NCBI RefSeq assembly: GCF_013753875.1
Contig: NZ_SMDS01000010.1
Span: 186,001 to 250,000, forward strand
Length of the DNA stretch: 64,000 bases
Direction: 5' to 3'
Source: Candidatus Pantoea persica
GTDB lineage: Bacteria; Pseudomonadota; Gammaproteobacteria; Enterobacterales; Enterobacteriaceae
The notes below the pieces were generated by a model. That model ran no database searches, was not told where the DNA came from, and saw only the letters and a list, made by a program, of their open reading frames with translations. Position numbers and translations under genes: made by a program. How positions within the stretch are numbered: position 1 is the first letter of the stretch; every line of letters begins with the position of its first letter. Of the stretch, positions 54,386-64,000 are shown piece by piece.

Positions 54386-55547
54386 ATAAATTTAGCAACC
54401 TGCTCGTAAGCTTCTATTGTTTTATCTGCACAGAGTGACCATGAGAATTGCCGAGCATGAGCAAGCCCTGAGGCTATCATTGCCTGCTTTTTTCAGCATC
54501 TTCGGTCATACTCTGAAAATAAGATGTCAGCGTTTCAACATCTTCTGGCGAATGCATCAAAGCCTCATCGCCTACTACTTCTGGAAGTGAGGTAGCATTG
54601 GAACAAATAACCGGCGTACCTGACGCCATAGCTTCCAGAACCGGCAATCCAAATCCCTCATAAATTGAGGGGAACATAAAACTGGTCGCCGCGCTGTAGA
54701 GAACATGCAGATCTTTTCCTGATACAAAACCCAATTATTTCAACCACCCTTATCTTTCGCCTTTATCAAACAGGCGAAAAAGCTCTGTATTTCCCCAGCC
54801 TTTATAACCGCTTACCACAAGAAGGAAGTTGAGTTTTGTATTGCCAAGTAAACGGTCGTAGGTCTGTAACAGAGTGAGAATATTTTTTCTTGGCTCAATG
54901 GTGCTGGTATAAAGAAAAAAACGACACGACTGAAGCTGATACTGTTCAAGAACAGCTTGTGTTTCTACCTCAATGCGAGGATGAAATAACTCATTTCAAG
55001 CTAATGGAGCAACGGTAATCTTATCTTCAGACAGATCGAAGAATTCAATCAGTTAACGTTTTTTATAGTAATAGTCGGTAATTAACCTTGCCGATCGATA
55101 AACCGTTTTTCTCAACTCTTTCTGCATCAAATGGACGCGACCTGCCGGATAAAACTGTGGCTAGTGAAATACTGATAAATCATGAAATGTCGCAACGCTA
55201 TGCTTTACGCCCGGAGGAAAATAACAGTTTGGACTGTGAAAAATGTGATTTTTGTAATTAGGCAGCGGCTATGGCTTCAGACGTGGGAATGTAAGACGAT
55301 AAATTTAACTGACCGTTTTACTATTCTGTAGCTTCCTTTTCACGGACTGGATAGATTGTGACGATTCACTAGCAACCGCCAGTGAATCTCGCATTTTTTT
55401 ACCATGAAGCCAGGTCAGCGCTACTTTTTCCTCACGCTGCTGGAGTTCATGCGCAAGTTCAAACGCGTAACGCCCAATGCCCGTTAAAGGATATTTGATG
55501 AAGTCAGTGGAAAATAAAACATTGAGCTTTACACTTCTAACATCCAT
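54382..55547 (-). pseudogene. GT4-type glycosyltransferase (WbaZ-like), heavily degraded
   Basis: Start about 55547: LNVLFSTDFIKYPLTGIGRYAFELAHELQQ. Then many stops and shifts through 55300-54740, where KITVAPLA, FFLYTSTIEPRKNILTLL and LNFLLVVSGYKGWGN can still be read, and [60 protein letters not shown] frameshift near 54480 precedes the end. The [17 protein letters not shown] motif is the donor-sugar site of GT4 mannosyl/rhamnosyltransferases. Confidence 0.8.
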
Positions 55548-56145
55548 TTCAGATTTTCCCTCAGTGGAATGATGCGTAATTGATGATGCGTTAATTGATT
55601 AAGCAGGCTAATATCGCCGCAAAGCTCTTTAATTTCATTTACTCTGGCAAACTGCGGATTTATTTCAATACGGATAGAGTGAACAGTAATTTCTTCGCAC
55701 ATATTGATAATTTCAAGCAAAGAATGCATTTTGCCAGAAGCTACGTTAGCGGTCAGGCCGAATGCGTTGGATTCAAATAAGGCTGCATAGCTTTTGACCA
55801 GGTAACGCACATCTGAAAAGTCGTGCCAGACGTCGATATTACCCAGTTCGATAATTTCTCTGCGCGATTTGAAATGGCTTACGATTTTCAGAATTAAAAT
55901 TTTTCTGCCTGCCCAACAGCAGTATAATTAAATGGCTGAGCGATTATCAGCGGCAGCTTATCCTGAAAAAGTTTGGCCACATACTCCATCAGCCAGCTTG
56001 CTGACAGCATAATAGTTTGCAGGATTAGCGGGAGTAATTTCGCTGAGTTTACCTAGCGTATTATTTCCATATACGTTTGCACTACTGGCCCTCAACACGG
56101 CATTGGGTTTCTTATCCGAATCAACTAGCGCCCGAAGCAAATATC
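55529..56145 (-). pseudogene. rmd: GDP-4-keto-6-deoxymannose reductase-like (Rmd) fragment
   Basis: An extended SDR: VLRASSANVYGNNTLGKLSEITPANPANYYAVSKLAD (Ser and YxxxK motifs), then frame changes, and VKSYAALFESNAFGLTANVASGKMHSLLEIINMCEEIT to LRENLKWMLEV. It resembles Rmd, which makes GDP-D-rhamnose, or the related epimerases. The NAD-binding N-terminus is missing: at about 56145 the sequence joins a fragment of the Wzt ATPase. The tail overlaps the next glycosyltransferase start. Confidence 0.7.
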
Positions 56146-56438
56146 AGGATGAAAGCCCATCCCTAACTCAAGTAAAGCAGCTACTCGTCCATGAGTCGTT
56201 ATGTTACCCATTGTTGGCTTCGTCGTGCCCGTTAATAATTTGCTTTTACCTGTGCCATTAATATCAACAATGCCTACCGATTCTCCTGCAGCGATATCAA
56301 AAGAGATATTTTAAAAGCCTACTTCTTTTTATGCTGTTAAGCTTTTCTTAGCAGAAATCTTTCAACGATCCTGTGCCATTTGGAAGTTTATGATTTATAT
56401 AATTTTGATATATTCTGTACTGAAATACTTAAAGTCAT
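56145..56438 (-). pseudogene. wzt: O-antigen ABC export ATPase Wzt, N-terminal fragment
   Basis: Start ATG 56438 overlaps the wzm stop by ATGA. MTLSISVQNISKLYKS, several stops, then FDIAAGESVGIVDINGTGKSKLLTGTTKP (Walker A, normally GxNGxGKST, here with Lys for Thr) and THGRVAALLELGMGFHPD. It is then cut and joined to rmd. Wzt proteins power export of completed O-polysaccharide. Confidence 0.8.
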
Positions 56439-57220
56439 AACTCATCTACTATATCAGCAGAATGTTTTCTGAAGAGTACCTATCCCAGCACAAGCCATAT
56501 CAACGAAATCAAGGTGATTGGTATAAGCGCATACCAGTCCGGAGCATTGCCAAATAAAAAAATTATAGTGACTTTTCATTATTGTTGACATTGGATTATA
56601 TTTTAATGCGTCTTGCGCCCAATCAGGATGTGTTTTGCTTACATACTATTGGGGAAAACCAAAACAGCAATAGTATGGATAGAAACTGGCTTACATCTCT
56701 TACAAATACATTCATTACACCTAAAATCACACCCAATCCAACTGTAAACAAAATTTGCATAAACAATACAGGTATAATGGTCAGTACAACCCAGACTAGG
56801 AATGTATTGATTATTACGAGAAACATTAAAAATAAAGAAAAGGTGATAGAAAAATTGATAATAGAAGATAGTGTTACGATTATTGGCAGATATATCCTTG
56901 GAAAACTAACTTTTTCAAAAAATTAGTATTTCCTAAGAATACGTTAACCAGCCCATTGAGGGTCTCCGCAAATAACCCCTATGTCAATACACCTAGTATA
57001 AGTAAATACTGTAGGCGTGTGGCATAGACATATCAGGAATGCGCGCGCGCATCAACTCTGAGAAGACTAATGTATAGACTGAAATCATGGCTACAGGTTG
57101 AAGTACTAGCCACAACGCACCTAAAAAGCTGCTTTGATAGCGCGACTTCCAGTCGCGCTTAATACTATCAAGAATAAATCCCCAATAGCGACTGATACTA
57201 GCTAGCAAACTAAAAATCAT
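56435..57220 (-). pseudogene. wzm: O-antigen ABC export permease Wzm, many stops
   Basis: Starts intact for 75 codons: MIFSLLASISRYWGFILDSIKRDWKSRYQSSFLGALWLVLQPVAMISVYTLVFSELMRARIP. Afterwards the frame changes repeatedly, with GLVNVFLGNTNFLKKLVF and FNP-type segments readable, and the last codons give RKHSADIVDEL before the stop at 56435, the typical Wzm tail. It is very AT-rich. It identifies the O-antigen pathway as ABC-transporter dependent. Confidence 0.82.
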
Positions 57221-57223
57221 TAA

Positions 57224-58425
57224 TTATTCGCCATTTAGTTTATCAAGCAATTCTTCCGTTTTTTCTCGCATGAGCTCGCTATCCGCTTTAGCCTCTACAT
57301 TGAGCCTGACTAGTGGCTCGGTATTTGAATGCGCAGATTCAATCTCCACTCTTTATAAGCGATACTGATTCCATCATTCAGTTCGAGAGTGCATCCTTCC
57401 ACCTCGTATTCATTCCTGATTTTATTGATTTTTTCGTGTGCGTTGTGAATTTTCGAGTTGATCTCACCGCTACACGGAAACGCCGTCATTCGCTCTTCAA
57501 CCTGCTGAGACAGCGTCTGCCCTTTCACCGCCAGCAGCCATGGGATCATGCCGCTGTCGCAATAAGCAAAGTCACGGAAGTAATGATGCGCGCTAATTTC
57601 GCCGCCATAGACCGCATCTTCTTCGCGCATACGCTCTTTAAAGGCATGGCCGGTCTTTGACATAACGGGGATGCCACCCGCTTTGGTAAAGACGTCAACG
57701 GTGTTCCAGGTCAAAAGCGGGTCGTGAATAATCTTTTCGCCAGGCTCTTTCTTCAAAAACGCTTCCGCCAGCAAACCGACGATATAGTAGCCTTCGATAA
57801 ATTCGGCGTGCTCATCAAACAGGAAGCAACGATCGAAATCACCGTCAAAAGCGATACCCATGTCAGCCTGATGGTTGCGCACCGCGTCTGAGGTATCCTT
57901 ACGACACTCCAGCAGCAGTGGATTAGGGATCCTGTTCGGGAAGTTGCCATCAGCCTTATGATGAACCTTGATAAAGCTCACCGGCATATTAGCCTGCTGG
58001 AAGAGTTTTTCAATCTCGTCAATAACGTGACCAGCCGTGCCATTGCCTGAGTTGATTACCAGCTTCATCGGCTGAGTGAAATTCACCAGATCGATATAGC
58101 TCATCAGGCGGTCGACATAGGCATCCAGCACGGAAATCTGCTTATAGCTGCCACGTGCGGCCTCATGACGCTGCACATCGCGCAGGCCGGTATCGCCGCT
58201 GATAGGACGCGCGCCTTTGCGCACAAGTTTCATGCCGCTATAATTCATCGAGTTATGGCTGACGGTGACTTCAATCCCGCCGTCAATGCCCAGATGGAAA
58301 GTCGCGAAATAGATCTCTTCCGTCCCGCTCAGTCCGATATCCAGCACGTCAGTGCCTTAATCCATCAGTCCCTTTGCCAGCGCCATTTTCAACGCTTCGC
58401 TGGTGAGGCGGACATCACCGCTAAC
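57224..58425 (-). pseudogene. cpsG: Phosphomannomutase CpsG/ManB, N-terminus lost
   Basis: Begins at the manC junction with VSGDVRLTSEALKMALAKGLMD (about residue 45 of the family), a TAA stop, then [42 protein letters not shown] with the phosphoserine loop (usually TASHNPxxYNG), FDGDFDRCF (metal loop), [24 protein letters not shown] (sugar loop). A frameshift near 57335 precedes the true tail [17 protein letters not shown] to DKLNGE. Normally interconverts mannose-6- and mannose-1-phosphate for GDP-mannose. Confidence 0.88.
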
Positions 58426-59757
58426 ATCGCCAAGATAAGCTCCCGACTGGATTTCCAACAGTTCGAGAGGGATCTTGCCCGGGTTTTCCAGCGTATGCTG
58501 ATGGCCAATCGGAATAAACGTCGACTGGTTTTCTGTCAACAACAGCGTCTTGTCCTGAATCGTGACTTTGGTGGTGCCGGAAAGGATTACCCAGTGCTCT
58601 GTACGGTGATAGTGCATTTGCAGCTTAAAGGCTTCACCAGGTTTTACCGTGATACGGTTAATGTTGAAGCGCCCGGTATTCACCACTAAATTGCAGCGGC
58701 CCCAGGGCCAGTAGGTCTCGCAGTGGCGGCGGTACTCGCTGCGACATTCGCTTTTCAAAAACTCCACGACGCGTTTCACATCCTGTATCTGATCTTTACG
58801 CGCCACCAGCACGGCATCTTATCGTGTTGACGATAATCAGATTTTCTACGCCGATCGCCGCCACCAGCTGATCTTCGCTGTTGATGTAGCAGTTTTTCGT
58901 GTTGTGCAGGAAGGTATCGCCCTTCAGGAAGTTGCCCGCAGCGTCTTTGTCATTCACTTCCCACGGCGCTGGCCAGGAGCCTACGTCGCTCCAGCCGGCA
59001 TAATCCACTGACTCATCGGGACAGGCGATAAAATCGTCTTTATCGATGCTGATAAAGTCGTTGCCTTCTTTTACGTTGGCCATCGCACGACGGCAGGCTT
59101 CCAGAATATCCGGGCGGAATTTTTCAGTTTTTGCAGATAACGCTTGGCGCTGAACATAAACATGCCACTGTCCCAATAATATTCGCCTGACGCCAGATAG
59201 TCCTGCGCGGTGCTGAGGTTCGGCTTATCAATGAAGCGCTGCACGCCAAACGGCGCATCTTTCGCGCCCGGCAGCTGCTTACCACGGTGAATGTAGCTAT
59301 AGCCAGTTTCGGGTCCGGTAGGCACGATACCTAAGGTAACCAGATGATGGCCCTGCTTGGCATATTTGGTTGCGGTCTTGATGGCGTCATGGGAAGCGGC
59401 GCGATTATCAATGACGTGATCGGCGGCAAGCACCAGCAGTACCGGATCGTCGCCCTGCTCCACCACATTGATCGCTGCCAGCGCAATAGCCGGCGCGGTA
59501 TTGCGCCCCACCGGCTCAAGAATAATGTTATGTGACAGCTTTTTAATCTGGCGCAGCTGTTCTGCGACCAGGAAACGGTGTTCTTCGTTACAGATGACCA
59601 GTGGCGCACGCGCTTCAACGCCGGACAAACGGTTTACGATCTCCTGCAGCATGGAATGTTCTCCATGCAGACTAATGAACTGCTCGGGATAAAGTTCACG
59701 TGAAAGTGGCCACAAACGACTGCCGGTTCCTCCGGCCATGATTACGGGAAGTAACAT
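58425..59757 (-). pseudogene. manC: Mannose-1-phosphate guanylyltransferase ManC
   Basis: Start ATG 59757: [30 protein letters not shown] (nucleotide-binding GGxGxRLxPxxxxxxPK, with Lys changed to Glu at the last position: YPEQF instead of YPKQF), [36 protein letters not shown] one-base loss in an A-run near 59130 and another indel near 58815 break the frame. The C-terminal isomerase domain retains GRFNINRITVKPGEAFKLQMHYHRTEHWVILSGT. It ends near 58425, fused in frame to cpsG. First gene of the O-antigen unit after JUMPstart. Confidence 0.9.
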
Positions 59758-59836
59758 TCCACATCCTCTAACGATTTCAGTTTGTGCTAATGCAATTCTC
59801 AGCGGGTTACTTTTTTTAGTCAAAACAGAAAATAAC

Positions 59837-59876
59837 CACGCTATCGCCCTTGGCTTGCAGCAACCAATCTGCTGTG
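59837..59876 (-). promoter_or_regulatory. JUMPstart/ops element of the O-antigen operon
   Basis: On the reverse strand the 40 bases match the JUMPstart consensus pattern, including AAGCCAAGGGCGATAGCGTG, which aligns with consensus TTAAGCCAGGGGCGGTAGCGTG. The ops core reads GGCGATAGCGTG (consensus GGCGGTAGCGTG, one G to A). It lies about 80 bases upstream of manC. Established role: RNA polymerase pauses at ops and recruits RfaH for long surface-polysaccharide operons. Confidence 0.8.
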
Positions 59877-60271
59877 TGATTAAATAGCCGTCAGTTGTTC
59901 TTGTTATTAAGCGCTGATTAATGAATAATGCAGCCGCAACAGTCTCTGACCATCACAAATACCACATTTTGTGCAGCAGAATTAACATGGTTATTGGTTG
60001 ATTGTTTACGCAATAAGCGCAATCGATACTTATTTGATTCTTACGCCTGGGAAAGGCAATTTAAATAGCGGCAAAACAGCATAATAGTAGGAGAAAGGTG
60101 TTTTTGCTTTGATATGCCGCACAGCGGCTTAAAACAGGCAGTTTGGTCAGAAACAGAGGCACTGGCGCGGCCAGGAAAAATCTGTTTTCGCTGGGCGCTT
60201 TATCCGCGCGCCGGGCTGGCGCGCGTCAGAGGGTTTGTTGTCTCTGTGCCATCCTAAAGCACGGTTTGGGC
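59877..60271. other. Intergenic region upstream of JUMPstart, no gene
   Basis: About 400 bases between JUMPstart and the galE terminator hold no coding frame. The left part is AT-rich and presumably carries the O-antigen promoter on the reverse strand; a GC-rich hairpin without a T-run (60205-60225) is also present. Confidence 0.5.
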
Positions 60272-60291
60272 AAAAAAAACGGCCAAAGCCG
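60272..60291 (-). terminator. galE terminator
   Basis: Reverse-strand CGGC-TTTG-GCCG followed by eight T, 20 bases after the galE stop. The stem is short but the T-run is long. Confidence 0.65.
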
Positions 60292-60312
60292 GGTAGGTTA
60301 TCGTCGCTGAAC

Positions 60313-61326
60313 TCAGCGGAACCCGTTCGGGTTCTTACTCTGCCAGTTCCAGGTATCGCGCATCATCTCATCGATGCCGCGCGACACGCGCCAGTCCAGC
60401 TCTTTATCCGCCAAACCGGCATCGGCCCAGAACGCCGCGAGGTCGCCGTCGCGACGCGGTTTGATCTCATAAGGGATCTGCTTGCCGGAGGCGGCTTCGA
60501 ACGCCTTGATCATCTCCAGCACCGAGTAGCCTTTGCCCGCGCCCAGATTATAGGCCTTGTAACCCTCAACCTGCGGTAAATGGTCCAGCGCTTTCAGGTG
60601 CCCTTCCGCCAGATCGACGACGTGGATATAGTCGCGCTGACAGGTGCCGTCCGGCGTCGGATAGTCGCCGCCGAACACGCCCAGCTGCGGCAGACGGCCA
60701 ATCGCCACCTTGGCGATATAGGGCAGCAGGTTGTTGGGAATGCCCGTTGGGTCTTCGCCAATCTCGCCTGACTCATGCGCGCCAACCGGGTTGAAGTAGC
60801 GCAGCGCAATCGCCCTGAATTTAGGGTCAGCCAGGGCGAAATCGCGCATCACGAATTCAACCATCAGCTTGGAGGTGCCGTAAGGGCTGGTGGTGCCGCC
60901 GATAGGGGTGGTTTCCACATAGGGCACCGGCGCATTGGCGCCGTAGACGGTGGCGGAAGAGCTGAAGATAAAGTCACAGACGCCCGCGGCGCGCATCTCT
61001 TCCAGCAGAACCACGGTGCCGGCGACGTTGTTCTCGTAATACTCCAGCGGCATGCGGGTGGACTCGCCTACCGCCTTCAGCGCGGCGAAGTGGATCACCG
61101 CGGAGATCGGGTTGCTGGCGAACAGGTCGCGCAGGTAGGCGCGATCGCGAATATCGCCCTCGACGAAGGTCGCCTTTTTACCGGCCAGCTTCTCGACGCG
61201 GTTGATCGCCTCGCGCGAGGCGTTGCACAGGTTATCCAGTACTACAACGTCATCGCCGCGCTGCAGCAGCGCCAGCACGGTATGCGAACCGATATAGCCC
61301 GCCCCGCCCGTTACCAAAATAGCCAT
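60313..61326 (-). CDS. galE: UDP-glucose 4-epimerase
   Basis: An intact 337-residue extended SDR interconverting UDP-glucose and UDP-galactose. MAILVTGGAGYIGSHTVLALLQRGDDVVVLDNL (NAD GxxGxxG), VIHFAALKAVGES, FIFSSSATVYGANAPVPYVE, YGTSKLMVEF (YxxxK), ALRYFNPVGAHESGEIGEDPTGIPNNLLPY, GDYPTPDGTCQRDYIHVVDLAEGH. Start 61326 chosen from the conserved N-terminus. Beside galF and an exopolysaccharide cluster, as in Pantoea and Erwinia. Confidence 0.96.
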   Translation of the reverse strand: MAILVTGGAGYIGSHTVLALLQRGDDVVVLDNLCNASREAINRVEKLAGKKATFVEGDIRDRAYLRDLFASNPISAVIHFAALKAVGESTRMPLEYYENNVAGTVVLLEEMRAAGVCDFIFSSSATVYGANAPVPYVETTPIGGTTSPYGTSKLMVEFVMRDFALADPKFRAIALRYFNPVGAHESGEIGEDPTGIPNNLLPYIAKVAIGRLPQLGVFGGDYPTPDGTCQRDYIHVVDLAEGHLKALDHLPQVEGYKAYNLGAGKGYSVLEMIKAFEAASGKQIPYEIKPRRDGDLAAFWADAGLADKELDWRVSRGIDEMMRDTWNWQSKNPNGFR

Positions 61327-61381
61327 GTGAGCTCCTGTCAAAGCTGCCGCGACGCTGCGTAGCAAAAATCATGGGAAACGG

Positions 61382-62267
61382 TTATTTTGCCAGAATTTTT
61401 TCGATTGCGGCGCGGAATTCCTGACCCATGCCGTTGCTGCGCAGACCGTAGGAGACAAACACCTGCATATAGCCGAGCTTGCGTCCGCAGTCGAAGCTGC
61501 GACCGCTTCAGCAGCGCGGCGTTTACCGGCTTCTTCTAGCTCAGGCTGGCGATGGCGTCGGTCAGCTGAATACGGCCCCAGGCGCCCGGCCCGGTGCGCT
61601 CCAGTTCGCCCCAGATATCGGCGGAAAGCACATAGCGACCCACTGCAGCGAGATCGGAGTGCAGCGGCGCCGGATCTTCCGGCTTCTCAACGAAGTTGGT
61701 AATGGTGCTGACGTCGCCTGGGTTGTCCAGCGGCTGTTCGATGGTGATCACCGAGTACTCGGAGAGATCGGTGGTCGGCGTATACCGCGCCAGTACCTGC
61801 CTGTGGCCGGTCTCTTCAAAGCGCGCCACCATGGCGGCAAGGTTGTAGCGCAGGTGGTCGGCTGTGGAATCATCCAGCAGCACGTCCGGCAGCACCACCA
61901 CAAACGGGTTGTCGCCGATCATCGGGCGGGCACACAGGATGGAGTGGCCGATGCCCAGCGGCTGCGCCTGAAGCACGTTCATAATGGTCACGCCCGGCGG
62001 GCAAATAGACTGCACTTCGCTCAGCAGCTGGCGCTTGACGCGCGCTTCCAGCTCATAGTTGGTGCCGAAGTGGTTTTCCACCGCATTTTGGGAAGCATGG
62101 GTGACCAGCACAATCTCTTTGATGCCTGCAGCGACGCATTCATCAACGATGTATTGAATCATCGGCTTATCAACGACAGGCAGCATCTCTTTTGGAATTA
62201 CTTTCGTCGCCGGGAGCATATGCATACCGAGACCCGCAACCGGGATTACGGCTTTAAGCTTGGTCAT
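61382..62267 (-). pseudogene. galF: GalF-type UTP-glucose-1-phosphate uridylyltransferase homologue
   Basis: [43 protein letters not shown]: the GMHMLPATK variant marks GalF rather than GalU (GTRMLPATK). The nucleotidyltransferase body is continuous to [16 protein letters not shown], with a short gap near [11 protein letters not shown], then TAG at 61536-61538 and a frameshift, after which [37 protein letters not shown] completes it. About 35 C-terminal residues are lost from the translated product. GalF is thought to modulate UDP-glucose supply for surface polysaccharides. Confidence 0.9.
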
Positions 62268-62495
62268 ATTTTTTCCATTTCATGAAGTGAATACGTGCTG
62301 TCGATTATGCAGGATCGGCCAGAACTGCAAGTATAATCTTTATCCGAAAAGCAGACACTAAATGCCTGTCATCTCTTAGAAATTCATCTTTTTCCCACGC
62401 TTCGCTCGCCCCATAAAGCGAGGAAAGACAAGCGCTAACCGCCGATGAAAAACGCCCTGCCGCAGCAAGGGCCGACATGGCGCAATGCCAGGCTA

Positions 62496-62525
62496 AAAAC
62501 GAGTAGGGCGGCCTAGCGGCCGCCC
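62496..62525 (-). terminator. Terminator after the wzx gene
   Basis: A perfect 8-bp stem GGGCGGCC (62506-62513)/GGCCGCCC (62518-62525) with loop TAGC, followed on the reverse strand by CTACTCGTTTTT. It lies 18 bases past the wzx stop and marks the end of the exopolysaccharide operon. Confidence 0.8.
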
Positions 62526-62542
62526 GAAGAGAGGTGCACCGA

Positions 62543-63887
62543 TCAAAGCCAGCGCGCAAACCATTCTGGCATGACGAACAGGTCGAAATGGTTCACCAGC
62601 AGGATCACCGCGACAAATACCGCCGACACCGATACCCACTGCCGCGCATTAGGGCAGAAAGCGGATGCCGATAACCGGTTTCATAAAGAACGGATGGGCG
62701 AAGGCGGAGATCAGCACCTGAGAGATAGAGAGCGTCAGCGCCACGTAGAGCACGTTGGGCCAGATAAAGGTGGTGCCCAGCACCGCCAGTACCACCAGGC
62801 TCGCCACGATGTTCCAGTAGAACTCAACGTTAGTGCGCCCGTTCGCCTGCGAAATCGCCCCGGTCAGGCCGCCCAACGGACGCAGCATGCCAAACAGCAG
62901 CATCAGCGGGATCAGGTGATAGACCTGCTCATGGGAGGCGCCGTAGAGCACGCGCACAATCACTGGCGACAGAATGCCAATCGCCAGATACATCGCGCTG
63001 CTGAACAGCATGATGACGAAGGTGCCCTTGAGGAACAGCTTTTTCAGCTGCTCAGGATCCTGCTGCTTCTCGGTGAAGCGCGGCAGCGCCAGTCGGTTGA
63101 TTACCGGCGACACCAGCTTCAGCGGCTGAAGGATCAGCTCTTTCGCCAGCGAGTGGATGCCCAGCATCTCCGCGCCCATCACCTTGCCGACAATCAGCGC
63201 GTCTGCCTGGGTGCGCAGCTGGTTGATGGTCTGCGAGCCGAGCTGATAGCTGCCGTAGCGCACCGCGCCGACAAAGGTTGCCCGACCGAGCTCCCACGTC
63301 GGCCGCCATGACTTCCCGCCAAAGGCGATCATGCAGAGAATGCGGGTAAAAGGCGTTGATAAACAGCCCCAGGATCGCCGCCGCGACCGTCAGCGAGGTG
63401 AAGTAGAGCATCGCCACAGTGCAAGCGAAGGCTAACAGCTTGGTCGCCATCTCGATTTTCGCCAGCAGCACCATCCGTTTGGTTTTGATGTAGTGCGCCT
63501 GATACTGCGACAGGTGGCCCAGCACCAGGAAGTTCAGGCTGGTCAGCATAATCAGCCCCACCAGCTCCGGCAGATGGTAGAACCAGGCGATGGGATACGC
63601 GATGCCGAGCAGTATCAGGCAGGTCACCAGGCTCAGCGAGACGTTGACTCAGTAAATGGTGCTCTGCTCGCGGCGCGTAATCTCCTGCCGGTGCACAAGG
63701 TAGCTGCTCATGCCCATATCTCCTGCAGCACGGTGGCGACCGCAAGAATGGCATTGATAATCGCCAGCAGGCCCAGCTCGTGCGCCTCCAGCTTGCGCGC
63801 CAGCACGCTGAGCTGCAGCACCTGCAGCAGGGCGGCGAAACAGGTACTGCCAAACAACCATATCGCCTATGATTTCAGTCCGCTCAC
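62543..63887 (-). pseudogene. Exopolysaccharide flippase, Wzx family (AmsL/WzxC-like)
   Basis: GTG 63887 overlaps the preceding stop (GTGA). Reading in order: LFGSTCFAALLQVLQLSVLARKLEAHELGLLAIINAILAVATVLQ; frameshift near 63720; DMGMSSYLVHRQEITRREQSTIY, TGA, VNVSLSLVTCLILLGIAYPIAWFYHLPELV; frameshift near 63330; RYGSYQLGSQTINQLRTQADALIVGKVMGAEMLGIHSLAKEL to PVIGIRFLP; one-base insertion near 62652; then ARQWVSVSAVFVAVILLV to WFARWL. A TAG also occurs at codon 7. Twelve-plus membrane segments. It would flip lipid-linked amylovoran/stewartan-type units. Confidence 0.82.
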
Positions 63888-64000
63888 GCCAGCTGCTCCA
63901 GCAGTTTCGCCATAGGCGATGTGCTGGTTGAATTCCGTTTCAACTTTATGGCGCGCCGCCGTCACCACCGGCGTCATATCGACCTCGCCCTGCGACAGCT
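63884..64000 (-). pseudogene. C-terminal end of an upstream exopolysaccharide gene
   Basis: From the window edge the reverse strand reads LSQGEVDMTPVVTAARHKVETEFNQHIAYGE and, after an apparent shift, LLEQLA and TGA at 63884. The ARHKVETEFN pattern is that of the last helix of GT4 glycosyltransferases. Too little is in the window for a firm name; the apparent shift suggests it is broken too. Confidence 0.45.

Noticed and set aside
60205..60225. GC-rich hairpin upstream of JUMPstart
   Set aside because: A perfect stem but no T-run on either strand and no adjacent gene end; not called a terminator.

Overview
The window reads as enteric, most probably a Pantoea/Erwinia-type (Erwiniaceae) chromosome in an early and heavy phase of gene decay, as in a recently host-restricted or insect-associated lineage. 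Base composition is GC-rich. The gene order from about 5 to 53 kb follows the E. coli yeeO / tRNA-Asn / tmaR-yeeA / dacD-sbcB / plaP-yeeZ-his-gnd neighbourhood. About two thirds of recognisable genes are broken by in-frame stops, small indels or large deletions that join unrelated genes. The host assignment is inference from family resemblance.

Layout. 0-5 kb: broken SDR dehydrogenase and NUC-type nuclease, then the iron gene pair ybiX and fiu (receptor broken, Fur box still present). 5-7 kb: intact MATE exporter yeeO. 6.7-12.7 kb: fused remnants of a branched-chain amino acid ABC system (livM-livG-livF), a purine permease, an acetyltransferase, a peptide-type ATPase and a sugar/inositol-type ABC importer. 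13.2-17.8 kb: two near-identical tRNA-Asn genes about 4.5 kb apart, enclosing a broken helicase, an intact TetR regulator and two broken oxidoreductases. 17.8-23.2 kb: debris (MFS, flavin monooxygenase, PhnD-like protein, EF-G, ArsR, PanE, YdcF and LacI pieces). 23.3-30.7 kb: intact tmaR, broken yeeA, a dead three-gene gluconate 2-dehydrogenase operon, a dacD tail and intact sbcB. 30.7-41.9 kb: a gene-poor stretch, a broken pilin, a collapsed threonate/erythronate operon (ltnD-otnK-otnC-otnI-ygbN) with its DeoR regulator intact, an unrecognised exported protein, broken plaP, intact puuA, a puuD-puuB fusion and broken yeeZ.

41.9-49.2 kb: complete, apparently functional histidine operon (promoter, hisL leader, attenuator, hisGDCBHAFI). 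49.2-51.7 kb: three more pseudogenes. 51.7-64 kb, all on the minus strand: intact gnd; an AT-rich, fully decayed O-antigen cluster (two glycosyltransferases, rmd, wzt, wzm, cpsG, manC) preceded by a recognisable JUMPstart/ops element; intact galE; broken galF; and the 3' end of an exopolysaccharide cluster (wzx flippase, glycosyltransferase tail).

Functionally, the intact set (his operon, gnd, galE, sbcB, tmaR, puuA, yeeO, tRNAs, a few regulators) is biosynthetic or housekeeping. What has been lost is mainly nutrient scavenging, sugar-acid oxidation, polyamine uptake, siderophore uptake and surface polysaccharide. The strongest observations are the many deletion-made gene fusions, a ferrous/2-oxoglutarate dioxygenase that is full length but has lost a metal ligand, regulators and leader elements outliving their operons, and an excess of TAG among in-frame stops. 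I saw no CRISPR array, no insertion sequence and no clear new biological system.
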